This document shows, piece by piece, positions 56,688 to 64,000 of a DNA stretch of 64,000 nt. How positions within the stretch are numbered: position 1 is the stretch's first letter; each line of letters starts with the position of its first letter. The position numbers were made by a program, and so were the translations under genes. The DNA lies in contig PHSP01000001.1 in the NCBI GenBank assembly GCA_002862125.1, positions 930,001 through 994,000 of the forward strand, read 5' to 3'. This DNA comes from Methylobacter sp. KS41 (GTDB taxonomy: Bacteria > Pseudomonadota > Gammaproteobacteria > Methylococcales > Methylomonadaceae). The notes beneath the pieces are model-generated. The model did no database searches and was not told the origin of the DNA. It saw nothing but the letters and a program-made list of their open reading frames with translations.

Positions 56688-57854
56688 CTAAAACTCCAGG
56701 ATAATGTCCATAGCGAATTCCAACTGATTATTTTTAGTCCGGTTGTCATAGGTCTTAATATAAGAATCAGCCCAATCATAACGCACTTCAGGACGCAATG
56801 TGAACCACTCCCTCGGCTTCCAATTTACGCCTGCTGTCAGGGCAAAATAATTTCCGGGCGTTCCAATGTTGACCCGTGTACCGTTGTTGTCTCGAAACCA
56901 TTCGCCTCTTATGCCTCCTGAAATAGTATCGGTAAAATCGTAAAACAAATATTGATTTACCCCATACCAGTAAGCATCATTGCCGGCGGCAGTAGCCTGT
57001 TGCTGATAGCCAAAATCATGCTGAAAAACATATTGCAGCTGATTGGTAAAACTGTGTGATGCCACCAGACTGTACATCGTTCTATTTTTTGAATTGGCGT
57101 CAGCCGTGTCGCCACTGATAACGGACAAGGCAACAGCATTGGTGGCTTCATCATTTGTCCATGACAAACCCCCAAGAAAATTCCATTTGGAGAAATTTTC
57201 GTTAAAATTGTCCCAACCGGCAACGGAGCCGGCATTCAAGGTAAAATTATTACTTAAAGAGTAATCGAACAGAATACCGGTATGGGTAAAGGGCTCGCCA
57301 TATTGCATCGTATAGGAATGAGAGTAAAAAAAGTTATTCGGTGCGGTAACAACTTCATGGCCGATAATCGTATAGAAATGTCCAATTTTTGCAGTCAGGC
57401 CATTGCCTAAGGGCGCAAACACTTCCAAATAGGCTTGCGGTATAGCAAGATCGTAAGAGCGATGGTTATTTTCAGTAATCAGATTTTTATCCCATCCATT
57501 AGCTTGGGTAAACTGGCTATCGGTTCCAAACATCAAGTCCATTCTCCCGCCAAAATCCCAGGCATTGGATTCCATGTCTACAGCTCTCTTCAAAAATAAA
57601 TTCAATTGATTTAGCTGAAATTCGCCGCTACGGTCATTGAAAGTAACCGGTGAATTATTATGGTTACCCGGATTATCAGTGGAATATGTCCCACCCATGG
57701 AAGCCCAACCGCCACCATTGATACCATGTTCTTTAAGGAATCCGATTTGATTAAAATCTTTGCCGGTAAAGGCCTCGACCAGATTTTCACCTTGCGCGGA
57801 AAAACATACAGTCAACGCCAGCAATGCTAAAAATAAGCTCAATCTGGCAACCAT
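56688..57854 (-). CDS. OmpL-like beta-barrel porin (BBP2 family), copy 1
   Basis: The 388-aa protein has a signal peptide (LFLALLALTVCFSAQG) and alternating hydrophobic strands ending in Phe (AMDIILEF), typical of outer membrane barrels handled by BAM. GWASMGGTYSTDNPGNHNN, FNDRSGEFQLNQLNLFL, GRMDLMFGTDSQFTQANGWD and AYLEVFAPLGNGLTAKIGHF are characteristic of the putative beta-barrel porin-2 family. It is paralogous to the gene at 58368-59552, with the same order of motifs. Substrate unknown. Confidence 0.85.
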   Translation of the reverse strand: MVARLSLFLALLALTVCFSAQGENLVEAFTGKDFNQIGFLKEHGINGGGWASMGGTYSTDNPGNHNNSPVTFNDRSGEFQLNQLNLFLKRAVDMESNAWDFGGRMDLMFGTDSQFTQANGWDKNLITENNHRSYDLAIPQAYLEVFAPLGNGLTAKIGHFYTIIGHEVVTAPNNFFYSHSYTMQYGEPFTHTGILFDYSLSNNFTLNAGSVAGWDNFNENFSKWNFLGGLSWTNDEATNAVALSVISGDTADANSKNRTMYSLVASHSFTNQLQYVFQHDFGYQQQATAAGNDAYWYGVNQYLFYDFTDTISGGIRGEWFRDNNGTRVNIGTPGNYFALTAGVNWKPREWFTLRPEVRYDWADSYIKTYDNRTKNNQLEFAMDIILEF

Positions 57855-58367
57855 TTACTCTCCTGAAGCAGGCACGGTAAGTTGCGGTGAAATCACGGCC
57901 GCGATCGGATAAAGATAGATAAGCTGTGTGTTCAAGGCTTCAGATCGATTATGACATTTTAGTAAAAAAAATGATTTTCATCAAAAACGCAACACTGCAT
58001 CGATAGCAAGCAATAATTAATGATTACCTTTAGAGAACTCAGGATACTCAACTCTTGCGCTCAGGCAACAGGTGAAGAGCCGCAAAAAAACAACACAACA
58101 AAAACAAGCCAAACCCTGCGTAAACTATCACTAAGGAGCACTGCTGTCAGGCTTTGGATTTCATTTAATGGTTTAATGACTTTGTCTCTTGAAGAACGTT
58201 AATAACTTTCACAAAATAATGGGCTGCACAAGGTTATTTTAGCAAAGCGGGAGTCGATTAGCGTGGAATCATTTTGCCAACACAATTCATACTCTACATG
58301 AATTATTTATAAAACTTGAACCTTCTATTACTCCAAAAAGGCTTAGCAATTGCGCCAACGGGTTAAG
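57855..58367. other. Intergenic between the two porin genes
   Basis: It is AT-rich near 57940-58000, where the promoter of porin copy 1 probably lies. A plus-strand frame at 58020-58202 is not supported. Confidence 0.45.
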
Positions 58368-59552
58368 TCAAAACTGGATGACTGCGTCCAAACCCAACAG
58401 AAGCTGGGCAGTCCGTTGCCCGCCATCGAAAGGAGCGACTAGCGCCTGACTCCAATCGTAACGGACTTCTGGGCGGATCATCAACCAGCTCTTGGGTTTC
58501 CAGTTCAAGCCCGCAGTCATGTCGTAATAGCTGGCGGGGCCGTTAAAATAGCGGAACCCATTCTGATCCCTAAACCATTCGCCACGCACACCCAATCCCC
58601 AAGTATCGGTCGCCTGATAAGTGAGATATTGGACAATGGAATACCACTCGGCATTTTGTCCCTGAGCAATGGCATTCTGTTGGGTTCCCCGGTCGTGCTG
58701 AAGCACGAAGCGCCATTTTCCGAAGTTCTGCTGGAGAGTCGCCGTGTAATACATTAATTGAGAACTTTGGTGTGTGTAGACATCTCCCGACAACACCGAA
58801 AAGGAAGCCGTAGTACCAGTTTTGGCATTGGTCCAGGTAAGTCCGCTCATTTGACTCCAGGCTCCTAAATCTCTATTGAAATTGTCAGCGCCTGTCACCA
58901 CTCCTAGGTTGATACCCCATTGCTCGTTTAATGCATAGCTAAACAGCGCTCCTGTCGTGGTGAAAGGTGAGGATTTGAAACTGTAGGTGTGAGAGGAAAA
59001 GAAGTTCAGTGGCGATGGCACTGACTCGTAGCCGATAATGCTGTAAAAATGCCCGAATTTCCCGCTCAGGCCGTTGCCGATGGGAGCAAAGACTTCCACG
59101 TAAGCCTGCGGCAGGGCAATATTGTAATAACTGTTTTTGCTCATCAAATTCATATCCCAATTCCCTGTCGCTTGGGTATAGCGGGTATCCGTGCCAAACA
59201 TGAAATCAAAGCGCCCACCCACATCCCACTTTGAGGCCTTGGTTACAGTTTTTTCGATAAACATATCCAATTGATACAAATTAAATTCCCCGCTTCGATC
59301 GGTCATGGACACTGGGCCGTTGCTATGATCTATTGGATTAACAGTGTTGTAATTGATACCGGCAGCCGCCCAACCGCCGATATTTACCCCATAAGGTTGC
59401 AGTCCAGTCCAACTGGAAGCATCCTTGCCTGAGAGCGTCTGAATCAACAAGCCCGGCGGAACGGCTTCATCGGCGCTAGCCGGAAAATTCAAGACCATAA
59501 ACGCGCAGGCGCCAATCAGAGCTCGAAAGTTAAGGCAGCGTAAAAAAGTCAT
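58368..59552 (-). CDS. OmpL-like beta-barrel porin (BBP2 family), copy 2
   Basis: The 394-aa protein has a signal peptide (ACAFMVLNFPASA) and ends in Phe (LLGLDAVIQF). It shares with copy 1 the motifs GGWAAAGINYNTVNPIDHSN, MTDRSGEFNLYQLDMF, GGRFDFMFGTDTRYTQATGN, PQAYVEVFAPIGNGLSGKFG and LGVRGEWFRDQNGFR. The two probably arose by duplication. Each is separated by about 500 bases, so each has its own promoter and may be regulated differently. Confidence 0.85.
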   Translation of the reverse strand: MTFLRCLNFRALIGACAFMVLNFPASADEAVPPGLLIQTLSGKDASSWTGLQPYGVNIGGWAAAGINYNTVNPIDHSNGPVSMTDRSGEFNLYQLDMFIEKTVTKASKWDVGGRFDFMFGTDTRYTQATGNWDMNLMSKNSYYNIALPQAYVEVFAPIGNGLSGKFGHFYSIIGYESVPSPLNFFSSHTYSFKSSPFTTTGALFSYALNEQWGINLGVVTGADNFNRDLGAWSQMSGLTWTNAKTGTTASFSVLSGDVYTHQSSQLMYYTATLQQNFGKWRFVLQHDRGTQQNAIAQGQNAEWYSIVQYLTYQATDTWGLGVRGEWFRDQNGFRYFNGPASYYDMTAGLNWKPKSWLMIRPEVRYDWSQALVAPFDGGQRTAQLLLGLDAVIQF

Positions 59553-59654
59553 GATTCATTAAAGTGGGCGCTATTAATGGAAATCGAAGTCAATATGGCA
59601 ATGGAGGGTCAATACTTGTCCAATATGGGAATGAAAATTAAATAACATGAATAA

Positions 59655-59865
59655 TTAACTGCTTTGAGTTATTGCCCGGTAATTCCATTTAGGCAAAAGG
59701 CGGTCAAATATTTCCGGCAGGTATTTTTTAAAATGCTCACACACGTTCCGACCGGTTTCATAAATAGTCTCAATCAGATTAACAATAACCAGTAAGTCTT
59801 TTTGTTTAAGTTTCGCGCTATTCGTTTTTTAACGCATTCAAGCTCGGTAAACACCACGCCTTGGC
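59655..59865 (-). pseudogene. Transposase C-terminal remnant (IS4-like DDE type)
   Basis: The last 50 codons read LKQKDLLVIVNLIETIYETG then FKKYLPEIFDRLLPKWNYRA, like the ends of IS4-type transposases that finish in TGR..CENF...LPxWNYRA. Upstream, GVVFTELECVKKRIARN is in another frame, so a shift lies near 59815-59830. The rest is gone. The family call is from memory of similar endings. Confidence 0.5.
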
Positions 59866-60358
59866 ATGCCTCGTATTACATGAGGGAATAGGCGATGCTC
59901 AAACGGAAGACTCAGTGCAGCGCAGCCAGTCTATTTAGTATAAATTCTCGGCTTCTCACACCGGCTTTTTATAAACTTCGAAAGTTCACTTAGATTAATT
60001 AGCAAATTATTGATCCGCCATAAAAATACGGTTTTCCTCTCGCTACGCTGAACGAGCAGCCATGCTTTTTCATCATTATCAAGACCAAAACAGGTTTGAT
60101 GTGTCATATATATTTTTTTACCTTGTTGTTAATACAAATCTATCGTAACCAATTACGCATAAAATTTTTGCAAAGATTTACGATAACCATTTGGCGATTG
60201 AATGGCAATCTATAACAAAATATAAAACAAAAAGTTATCGCAAAATGAGTGACTGAAAACTCACTACAATCGAATTTATCCGCCAAAACTTCGTTGAAAA
60301 ATATAGTGAACCCCAGAGCTAGACAGTAATATCTTTGTGATAAGGTAGGCCGGAATAA
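59866..60358. other. Intergenic between transposase remnants
   Basis: AT-rich; no gene supported. A minus-strand frame at 60140-60559 overlaps the IS3 remnant and lacks family resemblance. Confidence 0.4.
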
Positions 60359-61390
60359 GTGAAAAAATCGTACAATGATGACTGGCGCAAAAAAAGCCGC
60401 AGAGGCATTGGAGGCGGTAAAAGGAGACAAACGGTAAACGAGATTGCCCGAGAGCATGACGTACACCCAACGTAAGCTTCTCTGGAAGAAGGCTTTATTG
60501 GAAAATGTGGGACAACTGTTTGACATCAAGCATTGATACCAAGGCAAATCGGCACACAAAGTAATTTAGAAAGCTTATACGCCAAGATCGGACAGCTCAA
60601 TATGGAACTGGAATGACTGAAAAAATGTCCGGGATCAGCCCTTAACGCAAAGACGGGCTTGAGTCGATTCCGGCGACAAGCTATCTGTGATCAGTCTATG
60701 TCAGTCGGCCGTGTTTGCGGATGAGGAATATACCCGCCATTTATTTTACGGCAGCCGGAAAATGGTAGTCTGGCTAAGCACCCAAGGGCATATTGTAAAG
60801 CGCAAGCAAGTGCAGCGTTTGATGGGAATACTGGGCTTGGCCGCCATGGCGACTGGCATCAATACCAGCAAAAAACATCCGCAGCACAAAATTTATCCTT
60901 ATTTGCTCAGAGGGTTGGTATTGTCCGGCCCGATCAGGTTTGGAGCGCCGATATAACTTATGTCGGGTTAACCCATGGTTTTGCGGATCTGGCGGCGGTC
61001 ATCGACTTGCGTAGCCGAAAGTCTTGACTTGGCAAGTATCGAACACGATGGATGGATGCTGGTTTTTTTGTAGCCTGTTTAACGGCTGCTCTCAATGAAT
61101 TCGAAATACCGGAGCTCTTCGATACCGGCCATGTATCACAGTTCACCCGTGAAAAATGGCTCCATGGACTCCTGAAAATGACATCAAACTCAATGTGGAT
61201 GGTCGCAGCCGGGCATTGGTCAACACTATTATTGAACGGTTATGACGGTGTGTAAAATATGAAGATATTTATCCGGGAAACTATGCCTGTATGCCAGAGC
61301 CGTTATTGGTTTTAGCCGAGAATTTTGTCTTCCAACAGTGAGCGATTTTACCGAGCCTTGGGCTATAAAACGCCAGATCAAGTCCATCTG
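60359..61390 (+). pseudogene. IS3-family transposase (orfA and orfB), heavily degraded
   Basis: OrfA traces are YNDDWRKK, EALEAVKGDK, VNEIAREHDVHPT and WKKALLENVGQLFDIKH, split by frameshifts. OrfB traces follow: FYGSRKMVVWLSTQGHIVKR, AAMATGINTSKKHPQHKIYP, DQVWSADITYVGLTHGFADL, MDGRSRALVNTIIERL, VKYEDIYPGNYA and LGYKTPDQVH. The order is that of IS3-type integrases with a DDE core (ADITYV and so on). Many stops and shifts are present. No inverted-repeat ends were found. It abuts the 3' end of the P-II gene, replacing whatever lay downstream. Confidence 0.85.
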
Positions 61391-61411
61391 CCAGGAGAAT
61401 GTAGTGGAACT

Positions 61412-62147
<736 letters not shown>

Positions 62148-64000
62148 ATGTTTTCAAAAAAAGAATGGCAAAAGTTGATAGATTGGGTCATGCGTTCGCG
62201 CAGTATAAATGTTTGTTTTGAATTCCTGGTTTTTCCCCTACGTTACACTAATGCTTTGGCAATGGTAATACATGGCTTTGGTCATGCCATGATGATATTC
62301 CTGATTACTGGTAATCGTAAGACATTTTCGATCGTAACTGTGCTCGAAGGGTTAAAAATTAGCGAATTTTTGAACGGCATGCTTCCATTTAATCCTCTTC
62401 CTCAATTTTCAGCTAACCCGCCTAAAATCCCGAATACCGTGCTATCCGGATTACACTGCCGTTTGGTTGCAGTTGGCGGGATGGCCGTAAATCTGGCCAG
62501 CATCATCGCCGCTTACCAGCTTTACGGCCCAATAGACCAAGGTTCAATCGGGTTGCATCAGCTGTTGCTCCTGTATTTTATCGTCAGCTCTGGCATGGCA
62601 ATGTTTTCGATACCTGACCTTGCCGCTCTGGCAACTGGACAAACCGAGGAGTTTGCCTGTGGGCCGGCGTTTGCGATCCGGTATAGATTAACTGAGGAAG
62701 ATAAAAAAACCAGCGGTCTTGCTACGGAACGGTTATTGAACTTGGTCGAAATATTAGCTCGGGAAGCGGCAACCCGGGGCGGGCAATCCGGTGGTTTTTC
62801 TTTTATTGCTAAAAAGGCCGGATCTTTATCGATCATTTTTGACAAAGTGGTAAAAGGTAAGCGGCAAGACATCGTCAGGGTACTTTGCCAGCGTTTGGCC
62901 GACCTGTTGCGTAAAGCCAAAAAAGAAGGTTATGGCAAAGCCGGCAATTTCGAGGCGGTATTGCTCCATCTACGTTATGCCACTGGCGGCGCTACCCATT
63001 GGCATAATGCCCAGCCGCACTGGTACGAATATTACGACAACATGATGTATCACCGGATCGAAAGCGGACGTTTGATAAGTGCGGAAGGTGAGGTGTTCAA
63101 TATGATCGCGCACAATGGCGACATGGATGGCGTACATCTTGAATTCTCAATTGAGGGCAAATATGTACGGCATTTGTTCACCCAAATGGAAGCGCGGGCT
63201 ATTTTCCAAAAGTTAATGCCGCACACGACTTCCCGTGGCAATTCGGATTCCCGCAGTGTCGCCGAATGGATGGATTTCCATTATACCCAAGGCTTGGCTT
63301 TCAAAGCCATGCGCTACGCCTATTTCACAAGTGCGCTGGATTTTAATCGGGACATTGCCACCGGCCAATTTAAACTTAACGACTTGTACCGTTGGGCCGA
63401 TATTGTTGATTCCGGCATTATCACTGGTTGCAATCAATGTAAAGGCGAAATTCTTACGGATACCGCACAAAGCATCAACGACCTGAATGAAACCATAAAA
63501 AATCATGTCCGTTCCGAGCTGACCGCAGAGCTTGCCAAATCCTTATCCGATGAAATAATCGCAAAATTAATACCCGCTTTTGAGGATGCCTTTTATCAGC
63601 ATGACTTGGCTTGGGTAATGAGCCAGGCTTCACGGAATTTGGTCGGGGAATTCGCGCTGATGGTTTGTACGACGATGGAGCCGCGAATGGGAGTATTTTC
63701 CCTGACTCAGGCTTTTTCAATCGGCCATAATTTCAGTCGTGGGGAAATTTTTGGCAGCGCCGAACCGCAAGGCGTTACCTCGTCCCTGCATTCAGGCGCG
63801 CCAGATGATGAAGCCTTGCAGATCAATCTGGAAGATGGGCAATACGCCATTATTGAATTTTTCTCAACGCCCGGTAAACAGTCGATCAAAATTTATGACC
63901 GGATGCTTGAAGACGATGATTATTCAAAGCCTCCGCAGCCTTCAACCAAGGCCTTGCCGGACATTCGCAGGACAGATTGTTTATGGTTTCCGGTTAACGG
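62148..64000 (+). CDS. Membrane-fused GlmS-like class II glutamine amidotransferase, partial
   Basis: The frame is open for 617 codons to the window edge. Residues 1-165 hold several membrane segments and look like an M50 site-2-protease domain: MVIHGFGHAMM (H42, H46) in place of HExGH, GGMAVNLAS (N115) and FSIPDLAAL (D157). Directly after comes a class II amidotransferase domain with CGPAFAI (Cys171), RGGQSGGFSFI, LLHLRYATGG (R276), AHNGDMDG (N323-G324) and NSDSRSVAEW (D367). A helical insertion (about 370-490) precedes FALMVCTTMEPRMGVFSLTQ and AIIEFFS...IKIYDR, as in GlmS. No sugar-isomerase domain is visible yet. Cys171 would need exposure by cleavage. It is divergent from the P-II gene. 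Function unknown. Confidence 0.72.
   Translation, partial: MFSKKEWQKLIDWVMRSRSINVCFEFLVFPLRYTNALAMVIHGFGHAMMIFLITGNRKTFSIVTVLEGLKISEFLNGMLPFNPLPQFSANPPKIPNTVLSGLHCRLVAVGGMAVNLASIIAAYQLYGPIDQGSIGLHQLLLLYFIVSSGMAMFSIPDLAALATGQTEEFACGPAFAIRYRLTEEDKKTSGLATERLLNLVEILAREAATRGGQSGGFSFIAKKAGSLSIIFDKVVKGKRQDIVRVLCQRLADLLRKAKKEGYGKAGNFEAVLLHLRYATGGATHWHNAQPHWYEYYDNMMYHRIESGRLISAEGEVFNMIAHNGDMDGVHLEFSIEGKYVRHLFTQMEARAIFQKLMPHTTSRGNSDSRSVAEWMDFHYTQGLAFKAMRYAYFTSALDFNRDIATGQFKLNDLYRWADIVDSGIITGCNQCKGEILTDTAQSINDLNETIKNHVRSELTAELAKSLSDEIIAKLIPAFEDAFYQHDLAWVMSQASRNLVGEFALMVCTTMEPRMGVFSLTQAFSIGHNFSRGEIFGSAEPQGVTSSLHSGAPDDEALQINLEDGQYAIIEFFSTPGKQSIKIYDRMLEDDDYSKPPQPSTKALPDIRRTDCLWFPVN

Noticed and set aside
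58020-58202. Plus-strand 60-aa open frame between porins
   Set aside because: No start signal or resemblance; lies in likely promoter DNA.
60140-60559. Minus-strand 139-aa open frame
   Set aside because: Antisense to the IS3 orfA remnant, whose motifs are clear on the other strand.

Overview
The window looks like a chromosomal segment of a gammaproteobacterium. Supporting gene blocks are ffh / rpsP-rimM-trmD-rplS with divergent ypjD, lptM-lysA-dapF-DUF484-xerC, divergent rluD/bamD, darP, rdgC, cydDC and fetAB. Moderate G+C, many small palindromic repeats and the mix of porins, GMC oxidoreductase and cytochrome c peroxidase remnant would fit a methanotroph-like lineage (Methylococcales), but no methane-oxidation gene is present, so that placement is inference only. 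No rRNA, tRNA or CRISPR array was seen.

Layout. 1-9.5 kb: nitrogen assimilation on the minus strand, with a second GltB-like glutamate synthase large subunit cut by the left edge, a repeat-rich gap with small ORFs, then gltB-gltD. 9.9-13.9 kb: ubiF, a lipoprotein, a dynamin-like membrane GTPase and a membrane protein. 14.1-18.3 kb: an intact ISAs1-family element with 10-bp target duplication, a coiled lipoprotein, a helicase-less DbpA-type RNA-binding protein paired with a RimB-like protease, and a broken cfa gene. 18.6-33.5 kb: a dense housekeeping block (lptM-lysA-dapF-DUF484-xerC, DUF2333/DUF4389, darP, DNA-deoxyinosine glycosylase, rdgC, two Lpp-like lipoproteins, L,D-transpeptidase, pgm, ZIP transporter, pgeF-rluD, bamD). 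33.9-39 kb: cydDC and fetAB. 39-45 kb: accessory DNA with a split SGNH-type gene, a MITE, repeated CGTATA motifs, a GMC oxidoreductase and a P-type ATPase fragment. 45-49.4 kb: ribosomal/SRP block. 49.4-56.7 kb: a graveyard of decayed genes (cytochrome c peroxidase, a frameshifted Cys-rich small protein, a Phd antitoxin, a TetR regulator with an intact promoter/operator) between intact small genes (DUF1269-like, NifX-like, beta-propeller, rhodanese). 56.7-59.6 kb: two paralogous OmpL-like porins. 59.6-61.4 kb: two transposase remnants. 61.4-64 kb: a P-II protein and, divergent from it, a very unusual gene.

The strongest candidate for something undescribed is the gene entering the right edge (62148 onward). 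Its first ~165 residues look like a site-2-protease (M50) type membrane domain in which the HExGH motif has become HGFGH. This runs directly into a GlmS-like class II glutamine amidotransferase domain whose presumed nucleophile is Cys171, an internal residue. Class II amidotransferases need that Cys at the N-terminus, so either the membrane part is cleaved off or the domain has lost glutaminase activity. It faces a P-II nitrogen sensor gene whose usual amtB partner is not next to it.

Other notable points are a stand-alone DbpA RNA-binding domain, a 107/109-bp MITE pair with TTAA ends, palindromic repeats inserted in frame inside pgeF and cydC, and a 16-bp copy of the gltD 3' end about 600 bp away. 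All assignments come from reading the sequence and from remembered family motifs; no search was run.
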